Source: Lactonifactor longoviformis DSM 17459
GTDB taxonomy: Bacteria; Bacillota; Clostridia; Lachnospirales; Lachnospiraceae
Direction of reading: 5' to 3'
Length of the DNA stretch: 64,000 nt
NCBI RefSeq assembly: GCF_900129135.1
Contig: NZ_FQVI01000017.1
Coordinates: forward strand, 32,014-96,013
This document shows positions 44,101 through 52,846 of this stretch, piece after piece (position 1 is the stretch's first letter; each line of letters opens with the position of its first letter). The position numbers and the translations under genes were made by a program. The notes under the pieces are model-generated. The model was not told the DNA's origin. It was given only the letters and a program-made list of their open reading frames with translations, and searched no databases.

Positions 44101-45376
44101 CTCTTCCATTGAAAAGATACCATTTACACAGGAGATGCGGCAGAACTACACCATACTCTGCCCTCAGATGTCACCCATCCATTTTTCCATCCTGGAGGCG
44201 GCTTTTAACGCCAGCGGGTACCATCTGGAGGTATTGCCCAATGACAATAAAGAGGCTGTGGATGTAGGTCTGAAATACGTGAATAACGATGCCTGCTACC
44301 CTTCCTTAATGGTAGTGGGACAGATTATGCAGGCGCTGCTGTCAGGCAAATACGACACTCACAGGATTGCTATCATTATGTCCCAGACCGGAGGCGGCTG
44401 CAGGGCCTCTAATTATATCGGATTTATCCGAAGGGCACTGGAAAAGGCCGGGCTTTCCTATATTCCGGTCATATCCATTAATCTAAGCGGACTGGAAAGC
44501 AATCCCGGCTTTAAAATCACAGCCAGGCTGGCAAGCCGCCTTGCCTTCGCGGCTGTCTTCGGTGATATTCTAATGAAATGCCTTTACCGGATGAGGCCTT
44601 ATGAAAAGATTCCCGGCTCTGCCAACGAACTGCACCGGAAGCTGGAAAAGGAGTGCATTGCCTTTGTAGGTCAAAAGCATGCTACTATCGGGGGCTTTAA
44701 AAAGCTCTGCCGGAAGATGATTCGTGAATTTGACAGTCTTCCGATTACCGATGAAGTAAAACCAAGGGTAGGTATTGTAGGCGAAATCCTGGTAAAATTC
44801 CTTCCTGCGGCCAACAACCACCTGGCTGAGCTTCTGGAGCGGGAAGGCGCCGAAGCGGTCTGCCCAGACTTAATTGATTTTATGTGCTACTGCTTCTACA
44901 ATCTGAATTTCAAGTCCAGATACCTGGGCTTTAAGAAATCCTCAGCCGCCCTGGGCAACCTGGGAATCAAGGCTATTAACTGGATTCGGAAAGCTGCCAA
45001 TGAAGAATTTGCCCGGAGTGTACACTTTACTCCCTCCGCAGATATTACCCAGCTGGCAAAGATGGCTTCTTCCATTGTATCCGTAGGAAATCAGACGGGC
45101 GAAGGCTGGTTCCTAACCGGAGAGATCCTGGAACTGATACATAACGGCACACCAAATGTGGTCTGCACCCAGCCCTTTGGCTGTCTGCCCAATCACATTG
45201 TGGGAAAAGGAGTCATCAAAGCAGTGCGGAAGGAATACCCACAGGCAAACATCGTAGCCATTGATTACGACCCCGGCGCCAGCGAGGTAAATCAGCTTAA
45301 TCGGATTAAGCTGATGCTCTCCACTGCGCAGAAGAACTTAAAGAAGAATGGTTCCGGCAAAACTGAGCTCCGGTAA
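41117..45376 (+). CDS. Giant 2-hydroxyacyl-CoA dehydratase activase-family protein (BcrAD/BadFG x2, DUF2229, HgdB-like)
   Basis: 1419 residues. Two ASKHA ATPase domains: first about 5-260 ([31 protein letters not shown] with the cysteines that hold the activase Fe-S cluster), second about 315-575 ([31 protein letters not shown]). Then a cysteine cluster CKGCTNHC at about 607-614, a DUF2229 region (about 660-890, with [14 protein letters not shown]), and a HgdB-like C-terminal part with [11 protein letters not shown] and NNDACYPSL. The family is related to radical 2-hydroxyacyl-CoA dehydratases and their ATP-driven activators, but this large stand-alone form has no proven reaction. The ATG at 41117 is preferred to GTG at 41105 because of the leader hairpin. 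Flanked by strong promoter and terminator, so monocistronic. Confidence 0.85.
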   Translation: MKQITYTLGIDIGSTTVKIAILNEEQEIVFSEYERHYANIQETLAHLLGHAYEKLGELQLAPVITGSGGLTLAKHLGVPFVQEVIAVSSSLQALAPQTDVAIELGGEDAKIIYFEKGNIEQRMNGICAGGTGSFIDQMASLLQTDAVGLNEYARDYKALYSIAARCGVFAKTDIQPLINEGATKEDLSASIFQAVVNQTISGLACGKPIRGHVAFLGGPLHFLSELREAFIRTLKLDGEHTIIPANSHLFAAIGSALNAKEDADTVSLHAMRDRLASSIKMEFEVDRMEPLFATQEEYDLFNERQSAYNVATADLASYEGNCYLGIDAGSTTTKAALVGEDGSLLYSFYSNNNGSPLATTIKAIKEIYTQLPSSATIAYSCSTGYGEALIKAALMLDEGEVETVSHYYAAAFFDPEVDCILDIGGQDMKCIKIKNNTVDSVQLNEACSSGCGSFIETFANSLNYSVQDFAKAALFAKNPIDLGTRCTVFMNSKVKQAQKEGAEVSDISAGLAYSVIKNALYKVIKVSDAKELGNHIVVQGGTFYNDAVLRSFEKIADCEAIRPDIAGIMGAFGAALIARERYDVSKETTMLPIEKINTLQFSTSMANCKGCTNHCRLTINKFSGGRQFVTGNRCERGIGKEKNKDHIPNLFEYKYKKLFSYESLTLDKAVRGQVGIPRVLNMFENYPFWHTFFTELKYQVVLSPTSTRKIYELGIESIPSESECYPAKLAHGHVTWLIKQGVKFIFYPCIPYERKEFQDSVNHYNCPIVTSYAENIKNNIDELQDDTIVFRNPFMAFTSEEVLTKRLIEEFPDIPESEVRAAAAKGWKEMADSREDIKRKGEETLEYLKETGRRGIVLAGRPYHIDPEIHHGIPDLINSYGIAVLTEDSISHLAPIERPLRVNDQWMYHTRLYAAANYVKTTENLDLIQLNSFGCGLDAVTTDEVYEILAHSGKIYTCLKIDEVNNLGAARIRIRSLIAAIRVREEQKMSRTIVPSSIEKIPFTQEMRQNYTILCPQMSPIHFSILEAAFNASGYHLEVLPNDNKEAVDVGLKYVNNDACYPSLMVVGQIMQALLSGKYDTHRIAIIMSQTGGGCRASNYIGFIRRALEKAGLSYIPVISINLSGLESNPGFKITARLASRLAFAAVFGDILMKCLYRMRPYEKIPGSANELHRKLEKECIAFVGQKHATIGGFKKLCRKMIREFDSLPITDEVKPRVGIVGEILVKFLPAANNHLAELLEREGAEAVCPDLIDFMCYCFYNLNFKSRYLGFKKSSAALGNLGIKAINWIRKAANEEFARSVHFTPSADITQLAKMASSIVSVGNQTGEGWFLTGEILELIHNGTPNVVCTQPFGCLPNHIVGKGVIKAVRKEYPQANIVAIDYDPGASEVNQLNRIKLMLSTAQKNLKKNGSGKTELR

Positions 45377-45382
45377 CATCTG

Positions 45383-45431
45383 AACTGTAAAAGGGATGCT
45401 GTCACATAACGACAGCATCCCTTTTACAGTT
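45383..45431 (+). terminator. Strong terminator with 21-base stem
   Basis: AACTGTAAAAGGGATGCTG pairs with its complement across ACATAAC; followed by CCTTTTAA. It separates the convergent ABC permease gene. Confidence 0.9.
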
Positions 45432-45460
45432 CCTTTTAATACTCTCCACATATCACTGCG

Positions 45461-46192
45461 TTATAAGTCCTGCCTTTTAAATTCCCGGACAGCTAATACA
45501 CTGCCAAGCAGACCAGAGCAAAGGATTGATGTAATGCAGATATATAGATATTGACTGTCAGACGGCAGCATAGCAGATATCTGTATCGCCAGCCACGGTA
45601 CAAAACTAGCCGCGGGAAGCAATTCCTCGGATACCTGAGAGCCAACGGACTGCAGCAGAACAAATAGCAGCGTACATAACATCGTCGGATAAAACAAGGT
45701 ACGCTGTCTGACGGCAAGCCAGATAACAGGCAAAAATGCAATAAAGCTTAAAATACCGATCTGCGTCAGCAGCCGTACAGTAAAGTAAACCGAAGTAATG
45801 GTAACCTGTGAACGGAATAAGTACAAGGAACCTACTATAGTAATGCCTTCTGTAAGGATCATAACTGCCAGATACCAGCAAAGCCATACAGCAATTTTAC
45901 TCAAGACAAAGTTTTTTCTATTTACAGGAGCAGTTATTATATTTATGATTGTCTTTTCTCCATATTCTTTCTGCATGGATTGTGTAATAAAGAAGCCGCT
46001 CATAATTGGCAGAATGATATTTACCAGCATAGAAACTGTCTGCAGCCACTCTTGATAATCAATCTTAGATTTATCAATCAGAACGGATTTCAGAACCAAA
46101 AGAATAGGAACAGAAACCGTTGACGCAAAACCAATCAGGGCCATCTTGTTTTTCCTCAGCTTTAATAATTCTGTCTGAAATGCATTATTCAA
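45461..46192 (-). CDS. ABC-2 type permease, lantibiotic-immunity-like (TTG start)
   Basis: 243 residues, six membrane helices, N-terminus FQTELLKLRKNKMALIGF typical of ABC-2 permeases of BcrB/lantibiotic immunity type. GGAGG in the end of the ATPase gene places the start at TTG 46192, overlapping that gene's stop by eight bases; the GTG at 46201 overlaps the ribosome site itself. With the ATPase it likely expels or removes a peptide antibiotic. Confidence 0.85.
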   Translation of the reverse strand: MNNAFQTELLKLRKNKMALIGFASTVSVPILLVLKSVLIDKSKIDYQEWLQTVSMLVNIILPIMSGFFITQSMQKEYGEKTIINIITAPVNRKNFVLSKIAVWLCWYLAVMILTEGITIVGSLYLFRSQVTITSVYFTVRLLTQIGILSFIAFLPVIWLAVRQRTLFYPTMLCTLLFVLLQSVGSQVSEELLPAASFVPWLAIQISAMLPSDSQYLYICITSILCSGLLGSVLAVREFKRQDL

Positions 46193-47111
46193 ATCTGGCA
46201 CCTCCAGTCAATGCGGTAAAATAATCTTCTAATGTTTCGTGTTTAAAATGCAGGGATGATAAGCCTACCCCGTGCGTAACAAGGCAGTTTGCTACTGATA
46301 CCGGATCTAAGGTATCCTCATAGATCTCAACACAGTTTTTATCCGTGACTGCATAATTTTTACAGTTCAACAGGTTTTCCAACAGCTGCGCTGCCTTTGG
46401 AACAGAGTCTACTTTAATTTCAATATACTTCTTATTCTTTTCTTCTAATTCTCTCATTGAAATTTCCTTTACTAAATGTCCCCCGTGTATTATCCCGATA
46501 TCGTCGGCAAGCAAGGCAATTTCAGATAAAATATGACTTGAAATAATAATGGTCTTCCCCTGCTCGCGGCACAGATTTTGTAAAAACTTTCTGATCTCAA
46601 CAATGCCAACAGGGTCAAGTCCATTGGTCGGCTCATCCAATATCAGGAGTCCGGGGTCATTCAGTATGGCGTTGGCAATTCCTAATCGTTGTTTCATGCC
46701 TAACGAATATGATGAGAATGGCTTTTTATCTTTATAGGGAAGCCCTGTAACTTCCAGTGCGCTTTTAACAGCATCTTTTTTGATTGTTCCCCGCAGCCGG
46801 GCAAATATCTCCAAGTTCTCCGTTCCCGTCAGATAAGAGTAGAAACTAGGCGTTTCAATAATAGAACCTATACGTTTATAGATTTGGTTTTCGTTTCCCG
46901 GCAGTTTTTCTCCAAAAACTTCCACATCCCCGGAGGAAACAGCGATAAGACCCAGTATCATTTTCATAATTGTAGTCTTACCAGCCCCATTTCTCCCTAA
47001 CAAACCGTATATGCGGCCTCTTTTGACGTTTATATTAATTTTTTCCACAGCTGTAATATTCCCATACTTTTTCGTCAGCCCCTTCGTGCGCAGAATTATC
47101 TGGTTTTCCAT
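46185..47111 (-). CDS. ABC transporter ATP-binding protein (BcrA-like)
   Basis: 308 residues. Walker A GRNGAGKTT (about 39-47), signature YSLGMKQRLG (about 135), Walker B LLILDEPTNGLDP (about 155) and the H-loop SSH. The extended C-terminus and the short cognate permease resemble bacitracin/gallidermin immunity exporters. GGAGGACGG precedes ATG. Encoded upstream of its permease and downstream of the sensor kinase, so one four-gene operon. Confidence 0.9.
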   Translation of the reverse strand: MENQIILRTKGLTKKYGNITAVEKININVKRGRIYGLLGRNGAGKTTIMKMILGLIAVSSGDVEVFGEKLPGNENQIYKRIGSIIETPSFYSYLTGTENLEIFARLRGTIKKDAVKSALEVTGLPYKDKKPFSSYSLGMKQRLGIANAILNDPGLLILDEPTNGLDPVGIVEIRKFLQNLCREQGKTIIISSHILSEIALLADDIGIIHGGHLVKEISMRELEEKNKKYIEIKVDSVPKAAQLLENLLNCKNYAVTDKNCVEIYEDTLDPVSVANCLVTHGVGLSSLHFKHETLEDYFTALTGGARFE

Positions 47112-47185
47112 ATACCGTCCTCCTCTTCCTTCTTACAAGTAAAGCATAAAAACCTTGCCGAAACCTTGCCGCAGCTATGCTTTAT

Positions 47186-48091
47186 TCATGCTTTGGGAAA
47201 AGTCAGCCGAAACGTCGTACCTCTGCCGCAGTAGCTTTCCGCATGAATCTCTCCATGTAAAGAAGCAGTCAGTTCTTTGGCTATGGACAAGCCCAGACCA
47301 TTGCTGTTATCCCCTCGTGATGTGTCACACTTATATAAGCGGTCAAAAACAAATGGTAAATCTTTTTCATCTATTCCAATCCCATTATCAGTAATTGATA
47401 GACTGATCTTATTCAGAGAATAGCTTATGCGAACGGTCAGTTGTGTGGCATGGCTATGTCTTATCATATTCGCTATCAGATTAGTAAGGATTCTGGTATA
47501 CGCACTCTTGTCAAGAACCACATATACAGCTTCCTCCGGTATCTCAAACTTATACTCTATCTTGTTTTCTTCTAATTTTATAATCCAATCAGCAAGTATC
47601 AGGCGGGTTACCTCACATATATTCTGCTTTTTTAAGTCATAAACCCATTCACCAGACTCTATTTTTAAGAATTCAAATAATTCCTGTATATAATCCCCCA
47701 GATTAACAGCCTTTCTTTTGGCGATTTTCAGAAATTCATCACGCTCCCCTCCAGTAACACCATTCTTTTCCAATACTTCCAAATATCCAATAAGCGAAGC
47801 TAATGGGGTGCGGATATCATGCGACAAACTGGTAACTAATTTTTTATATGCCCTTTCCGACTTTTCTTTTTCCAAAAATTTTTCTTTATCGCGGATCACA
47901 ATCTCATTGATTTTGTAAACAAGTTCACGAACTATGCTATTTTCATCTGCCAGTAATCTTCTGTCCAAATTGCCGCTGCAGATATCGTCCAGAATATAGG
48001 AAATTTCTTTCATCTGCCTTTTCGTATTGCGGATATAAATAAATTGATAGAGAATAATAACCCCTAATCCAGCGATACTTATCCATATCAT
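47186..48091 (-). CDS. Sensor histidine kinase of the ABC operon
   Basis: 301 residues. A single N-terminal membrane helix (about 3-20), no real extracellular domain, then HisKA with LSHDIRTPLASL (phospho-His about 93) and HATPase_c (NLIANMIRHS, DNGIGI, GLGLSIAKEL). Short-sensor kinases of this type sense through their partner ABC transporter. Two bases after the response regulator stop; start follows AAAGAGG. Confidence 0.9.
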   Translation of the reverse strand: MIWISIAGLGVIILYQFIYIRNTKRQMKEISYILDDICSGNLDRRLLADENSIVRELVYKINEIVIRDKEKFLEKEKSERAYKKLVTSLSHDIRTPLASLIGYLEVLEKNGVTGGERDEFLKIAKRKAVNLGDYIQELFEFLKIESGEWVYDLKKQNICEVTRLILADWIIKLEENKIEYKFEIPEEAVYVVLDKSAYTRILTNLIANMIRHSHATQLTVRISYSLNKISLSITDNGIGIDEKDLPFVFDRLYKCDTSRGDNSNGLGLSIAKELTASLHGEIHAESYCGRGTTFRLTFPKA

Positions 48092-48093
48092 AC

Positions 48094-48792
48094 TTACACC
48101 TCTTTACGGAAACGATATCCGATGCTGTGAATGGTTTGAATATAATCTATATGCATCTGCTCATTTCTTATTTTTTTACGCAATTTGCTGATAAAAGACA
48201 TGATATTTCTATCGTCATAAGCATACTCATCCTTCCACACATGGTTATAAATTTGTTCTTTTGTGAATACTCTGCCCTGGTTAGAAGCCAAAAAATAGAG
48301 AAGATCAAATTCTTTCGCGGTTAGCCGGACCTCTGCCGTATTTACATAGACACTTCTTAATGAGTAATTAATTTCTAAGCCTGTAAAATGCAGCGTTGAA
48401 TTATCTGCGGCTTGGCCGTTAAAGACCGTATATCTTCTGATCAGGGAATGAACCCTAGCCGCAAACTCACTCATTAAAAACGGCTTTGTCAAATAATCAT
48501 CCGCCCCCAGCCTCAGCCCTGTTACTTTATCGGCCTCAGAGTCCTTTGCCGTAAGCATTAACACAGGCACAGGATCCTTAATCCGTATTTTCTCTAATAG
48601 TTCAAGCCCATTGAGGAATGGAAGCATAATATCCAGCACAACAAGCTGGTATTTATCATTTTTAAATGCCTCAAACCCTGTTTTACCGTCGTGTCTTACC
48701 GTTACTTCATAATTTTCTTGCAGCAGCTCTCGTTCTATCAGCATACATAAGTCTTTATCATCATCTATTAACAATACCTTGCTCTGCTTCAT
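48094..48792 (-). CDS. OmpR-family response regulator of the ABC operon
   Basis: 232 residues. Receiver domain (VLLIDDDKDLC; phosphoacceptor Asp in LVVLDIMLPFLNG at about 54; Lys in DYLTKPF) and C-terminal winged helix (LTAKEFDLLYFLASNQGRVFT). ATG at 48792 follows CAGGAGG; the upstream GTG at 48822 lies at the transcription start. First gene of RR-HK-ATPase-permease. Confidence 0.9.
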   Translation of the reverse strand: MKQSKVLLIDDDKDLCMLIERELLQENYEVTVRHDGKTGFEAFKNDKYQLVVLDIMLPFLNGLELLEKIRIKDPVPVLMLTAKDSEADKVTGLRLGADDYLTKPFLMSEFAARVHSLIRRYTVFNGQAADNSTLHFTGLEINYSLRSVYVNTAEVRLTAKEFDLLYFLASNQGRVFTKEQIYNHVWKDEYAYDDRNIMSFISKLRKKIRNEQMHIDYIQTIHSIGYRFRKEV

Positions 48793-48822
48793 ACATACCT
48801 CCTGGGAAATAAGTTCCCCCAC

Positions 48823-48851
48823 ATTATATACGGTTACTCGTGCAATAGCAA
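48823..48851 (-). promoter_or_regulatory. Promoter of the RR-HK-ABC operon
   Basis: Minus strand TTGCTA, 17 bases, TATAAT, about 30 bases before the start at 48792. Confidence 0.6.
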
Positions 48852-48880
48852 TGGGACTTCCTAACAGTTCCCGGAAAAAG

Positions 48881-48917
48881 AAAGAGTCCGTAAAGCCTGT
48901 GAAAGGCTTTGCGGACT
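48881..48917 (-). terminator. Terminator of hisH-hisF-ung-flippase
   Basis: AGTCCGCAAAGCC / GGCTTTACGGACT (one mismatch or wobble) with seven-base loop, followed by CTTTCTTTTT on the minus strand. Confidence 0.85.
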
Positions 48918-48948
48918 ACTCTATGGATAAAAAGAGCGACATTAAAAA

Positions 48949-50571
48949 TCACTTATATAAGCGCAGCTTTTTCGCCAGTTTATAGATTATAGTTCCGGCT
49001 GGAAATCTTCTCAGCTGTTCCCCGGGCACTTTCACAATAGCTACAAACAGAATAATATATGTGAATACCGCCAGAGGGACTGCCACAGCCAGACATACAA
49101 TATTATGGGGAAGTAAATGATACAATCCATAATAACTCCCCCAGGCCACAAGTCCCATTCCCGCGGAGGCCAGAAAAGGCTTTCCGTAAGAGTCTCTGAA
49201 TTCATTCTTATATCCCAGATACTTTTTCAGATAAATCCCATTCAGGATACACATACTGACAGAATACAGAATGGTTGCCAGCAGCACTGCTATGATCCCA
49301 AGCTTGTCTGTAAACCAAAGACCGCAGAACAGAAATGCCACATTGATCACAAGGGCAATGGCCGCATTGCGAACCGGAATCTGAGGTTTTCCTATCCCCT
49401 GAAGAACCCCGTTGGTTATGGTAGACAGCGAGGAAAAAACGATGGATACCGCCCCAATCATAAGAAGGTTCCCTGCAATTCCTGTGGTGGTGGGGAAAAA
49501 GAGCCGGATAATAGGATGGCCTAACACTGCCAGCCCCACAGCAGCCGGAACAGAGATAAACATGGTCAGCTGTACAGCCTCATCTATCTTCTGATTGGCT
49601 TTTGAGATCTCCCCACGGGCATAATGCCCCGATATATTCGGCACTACCGCCGTGGAGGATGCACTGGAGAGACTGAGGGGTATATTGATCAGCGTCATAT
49701 AGTAGCTGCTGAATTCTGCATAGGTTGCGCTGATCAGCTCGTCGTCGATCCTGTGTCTTCCCATAATTGAGGAAAACATGTAACCGTCAATATAGCTGCT
49801 GACATTATAGATAAAGGTACTGAAAATAACCGGCGTCACCATCAGCAGAATAATCCGGAATACTTCACGGTAGCTGATATCTACCCCTGTATGATCCCGT
49901 TTCACCTGACGCCTCAGCGTACCCCGGTTAATATAATATACAAAAGTCATAAAAAGCAGACCTGCCAGCACCCCGGCTCCCGTACCCACGGTTCCTCCGG
50001 CAGCCCCCCAGGTAGCTTCCTCTATGGCGTCTGCCGCCAGGTACTTGATCAGCAGCCACGCCGCCAAAACACTCACAATGGCATTCAGAATCTGTTCAAT
50101 AATCTGAGAGGCAGATGTGGGAATCATCGTATTGTGCGCCTGAAAATACCCCCTCAGAACTCCGAGGATGGCAGATAAAAAAATCGTGGGAGTTAATACC
50201 TGCAGCGCCGGAATGGCATTTGGCTGATTCTGAGGGATCAGATATGGAGCCCCGAACAGAGCTACCAAAGCTGCAATCCCTCCAACAATACAGGCATAGA
50301 TCATAGCGCCCTTAAAAACTTTATGGGCGCTTCTGTACTGGCCCAGAGCCAGACGTTCTGATACTACTTTAGAAACAGCCATGGGAATACTATACGAAGA
50401 AATTAAAAGCAGTATAGAGTATACCGAAAAAGCAAAGCTGTAATACCCCATCCCTGTTCTGCCTACAATAGCATTGAGGGGAATTCGGTATACAAGCCCG
50501 ATGACCCTGGAGACCAGAGCCGCAATCATAAGAAATGAGGCATTCTTCAAAAAAGTATTCTTTTGTTTCAT
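48949..50571 (-). CDS. MOP-superfamily lipid flippase (SpoVB/MurJ-YtgP-like)
   Basis: 540 residues, about 14 membrane helices. N-terminus KNTFLKNASFLMIAALVSRVIGLVYRIPLNAIVG, typical of the PST branch that includes SpoVB and YtgP/MurJ. Internal Arg/Lys residues line the first helices as expected of a lipid II flippase. Probably flips an undecaprenyl-linked wall precursor. Last gene after ung, 18 bases away. Confidence 0.85.
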   Translation of the reverse strand: MKQKNTFLKNASFLMIAALVSRVIGLVYRIPLNAIVGRTGMGYYSFAFSVYSILLLISSYSIPMAVSKVVSERLALGQYRSAHKVFKGAMIYACIVGGIAALVALFGAPYLIPQNQPNAIPALQVLTPTIFLSAILGVLRGYFQAHNTMIPTSASQIIEQILNAIVSVLAAWLLIKYLAADAIEEATWGAAGGTVGTGAGVLAGLLFMTFVYYINRGTLRRQVKRDHTGVDISYREVFRIILLMVTPVIFSTFIYNVSSYIDGYMFSSIMGRHRIDDELISATYAEFSSYYMTLINIPLSLSSASSTAVVPNISGHYARGEISKANQKIDEAVQLTMFISVPAAVGLAVLGHPIIRLFFPTTTGIAGNLLMIGAVSIVFSSLSTITNGVLQGIGKPQIPVRNAAIALVINVAFLFCGLWFTDKLGIIAVLLATILYSVSMCILNGIYLKKYLGYKNEFRDSYGKPFLASAGMGLVAWGSYYGLYHLLPHNIVCLAVAVPLAVFTYIILFVAIVKVPGEQLRRFPAGTIIYKLAKKLRLYK

Positions 50572-50589
50572 AATTATTCATCCTTCGTT

Positions 50590-51264
50590 TTATACATTTT
50601 CTATCTGCCAGTCAATCGGTGCAATTCCATGGCTTTGCAGAAAATTATTCGTCTGGCTGAAAGGCCTGCTTCCGAAGAATCCTCTGCCCGCAGACAGGGG
50701 ACTGGGATGGGGAGCTTCCAGAATAAGATGGTTTGGGTTGTGAAGCATGCTCTTTTTCATCTGTGCCGGCCTGCCCCACAGGATAAATACCATAGGGCGT
50801 TCAATTTCATCCAAGATACGGATGGCTGCATCTGTAAACTGCTCCCATCCTAATCCCTGGTGGGAATTAGCCTGGTGGGCTCTCACCGTTAACACTGTAT
50901 TCAGCATCAGTACACCCTGACGGGCCCATTTTTCCAAATATCCATGGTTTGGAATGTAACAGCCCAAGTCATCGTGCAGTTCCTGATATATGTTAATCAG
51001 AGAGGGCGGAATATCCACCTCTGGCTTTACAGAAAAACACAGTCCGTGAGCCTGTCCGTAATTGTGATAAGGATCCTGTCCCAGAATCACTGCCTTCACC
51101 TCTTCCAGTGGAGTAAAATGAAAGGCATTAAAGATATCGTCGGCCGGGGGAAACACCCGTTTTGTCTGGTATTCCTGGTTTATTTTCTCAAAAAGCGGTT
51201 TGTAGTATGGTTTGCTGAATTCCGGTTTTAAGGCCTCCAGCCATTCTCCCTGTAAAGGGGGCAT
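50590..51264 (-). CDS. ung: Uracil-DNA glycosylase
   Basis: 224 residues. Water-activating GQDPYHN, uracil-binding VLMLNTVLTVRAH and DNA-intercalating HPSPLSAGRGFFGS. Removes uracil from DNA. ATG at 51264 is preferred: AGGAGGAAG is eight bases upstream; the GTG at 51270 is only two or three bases from it. Located between hisF and the flippase. Confidence 0.95.
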   Translation of the reverse strand: MPPLQGEWLEALKPEFSKPYYKPLFEKINQEYQTKRVFPPADDIFNAFHFTPLEEVKAVILGQDPYHNYGQAHGLCFSVKPEVDIPPSLINIYQELHDDLGCYIPNHGYLEKWARQGVLMLNTVLTVRAHQANSHQGLGWEQFTDAAIRILDEIERPMVFILWGRPAQMKKSMLHNPNHLILEAPHPSPLSAGRGFFGSRPFSQTNNFLQSHGIAPIDWQIENV

Positions 51265-51282
51265 ATGCACTTCCTCCTGTTC

Positions 51283-52044
51283 TTATAATCTGACAGAAAC
51301 ACCCTTATTATGTAAGTATCTCTTAACTTCTTTGATTTCCAGTTCCTTATAATGAAAAAGAGAGGCTGCCAGAGCCGCGTCTGCCATACCTGACGACAGT
51401 GCCTCATAAAAATGCTCCATCGTTCCGGCACCCCCGGATGCAATCACAGGGATGTCAACTGCCTGGGCAATCTGCCGGGTCAGCTCAATATCATATCCGG
51501 CTTTTGTCCCGTCACAATCCATACTGGTGAGAAGGATCTCCCCGGCTCCCCGTTTTGCCGCCTCTCTGGCCCATGCCACCGCATCAATTCCCATATCAAT
51601 CCGTCCGCCGTTCTTATAAATATTCCAGCCGCTTCCGTCCGGCCGCTTTTTGGCATCTATTGCCACAACCACACACTGGCTGCCGAACTTGTCTGCGGCA
51701 GAATTGATTAAATCCGGCGTATTGATGGCTGATGAATTGATCGATATTTTATCTGCTCCCTCCCTCAGGAGCATTTTAAAATCATCCACAGTTCGGATCC
51801 CTCCCCCCACAGTAAAGGGGATGAACACATTGGCTGCTACCTTGCGGACCATATCTACTACTGTATCCCTCTGATCTGATGAGGCCGTAATGTCCAGAAA
51901 AACAACCTCATCCGCGCCTGCCTTGTCGTATGCCCTTGCGATCTCCACCGGGTCGCCGGCGTCCTGGAGGTTAACAAAATTAACGCCTTTTACTACTCTG
52001 CCGCGGTTCACATCCAGGCAGGGGATAATTCTCTTGGTAAACAT
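51283..52044 (-). CDS. hisF: Imidazole glycerol phosphate synthase cyclase subunit
   Basis: 253 residues. TIM barrel with catalytic Asp in [13 protein letters not shown] and VVAIDAKKR, phosphate sites GGGIRT and SGGAG. With HisH it forms IGP and AICAR in histidine synthesis. Two bases after hisH; GGGAGGGAC ribosome site lies in the end of hisH. No other his genes are in the window. Confidence 0.97.
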   Translation of the reverse strand: MFTKRIIPCLDVNRGRVVKGVNFVNLQDAGDPVEIARAYDKAGADEVVFLDITASSDQRDTVVDMVRKVAANVFIPFTVGGGIRTVDDFKMLLREGADKISINSSAINTPDLINSAADKFGSQCVVVAIDAKKRPDGSGWNIYKNGGRIDMGIDAVAWAREAAKRGAGEILLTSMDCDGTKAGYDIELTRQIAQAVDIPVIASGGAGTMEHFYEALSSGMADAALAASLFHYKELEIKEVKRYLHNKGVSVRL

Positions 52045-52046
52045 AA

Positions 52047-52667
52047 TCAGCGTCCCTCCCTGTTCATATTTGTAAAGTTTTCCAGCATCTTAAGCCCCAT
52101 CGTGCTGCTCTTCTCCGGATGGAACTGACAGCCAAAGAGATTTCCCTTCTCTACAGATGCATGGATCTGCGTGCTGTACTCAGTGGTTGCTTTGACAACA
52201 GATGGTTCATCCGCTTTCAGATAATAGGAATGCACAAAATAGACATACGTTTCTTCCGGTATCCCGTCAAATAACCTGCCCTGGTTTTGCAGATGGAGAG
52301 AATTCCATCCCATATGGGGGATCTTCAGTCCCTCCTGTTTTGGGATGTGAAGGATTTTGCCTTTTAACAGACCCAGTCCTTTCACTCCCGGACTCTCCTC
52401 ACTCTCCTCAAACATAAGCTGAAGCCCCAGGCAGATGCCCAAAAAAGGAATCTGTTTCTCTGCAGCTTCTTGTATAACCGGTACCAGACCATATCTGTTC
52501 AGATTCTCCATGGCATCGCCGAAAGAACCCACCCCGGGAAGGACTACCCGGTCTGCAGACAGTATCTCCTCCCTGTCCCTGGACAGCACTACTTCCTCCC
52601 CCAGGAGGTCGAATGCTTTTTCTACACTTTTTATATTTCCTGCGTCATAATCAATGATTGCAATCAT
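52047..52667 (-). CDS. hisH: Imidazole glycerol phosphate synthase glutaminase subunit
   Basis: 206 residues. Class I glutamine amidotransferase: nucleophile Cys in [14 protein letters not shown] (about 80), and His-Glu in [10 protein letters not shown]. Supplies ammonia to HisF. First gene of the hisH-hisF-ung-flippase run; ribosome site GGGGAAG before ATG. Confidence 0.97.
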   Translation of the reverse strand: MIAIIDYDAGNIKSVEKAFDLLGEEVVLSRDREEILSADRVVLPGVGSFGDAMENLNRYGLVPVIQEAAEKQIPFLGICLGLQLMFEESEESPGVKGLGLLKGKILHIPKQEGLKIPHMGWNSLHLQNQGRLFDGIPEETYVYFVHSYYLKADEPSVVKATTEYSTQIHASVEKGNLFGCQFHPEKSSTMGLKMLENFTNMNREGR

Positions 52668-52734
52668 ATGTATCTTCCCCGTTCGTTCCTTATATATTCA
52701 AAATCGCCCCTGTATTCCTGCTGCGGAGCACACG

Positions 52735-52751
52735 CCATGCCAGGCATGGCA
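52735..52751. repeat. 17-base hairpin in the hisH leader
   Basis: GCCATGCC-A-GGCATGGC, a near-perfect palindrome in the transcribed leader of hisH. No U-tract follows. Confidence 0.5.
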
Positions 52752-52766
52752 TAAGCATACATGGAT

Positions 52767-52795
52767 AGTTTAACACAGCTAAAAAAAATATACAA
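52767..52795 (-). promoter_or_regulatory. Candidate promoter of hisH-hisF-ung-flippase
   Basis: Minus strand TTGTAT, 17 bases, TAAACT; four of six matches at each element. Confidence 0.35.
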
Positions 52796-52810
52796 CGGAT
52801 GAAAACACGA

Positions 52811-52837
52811 AAAGAGGACATCTGACATGCCCTCTTT
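52811..52837 (-). terminator. Terminator of the two-component operon
   Basis: Eleven-base stem AAAGAGGGCAT / ATGTCCTCTTT (one G-T), five-base loop, then TCGTGTTTTC on the minus strand, just after the kinase stop at 52847. Confidence 0.65.
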
Positions 52838-52846
52838 CGATCTTTT

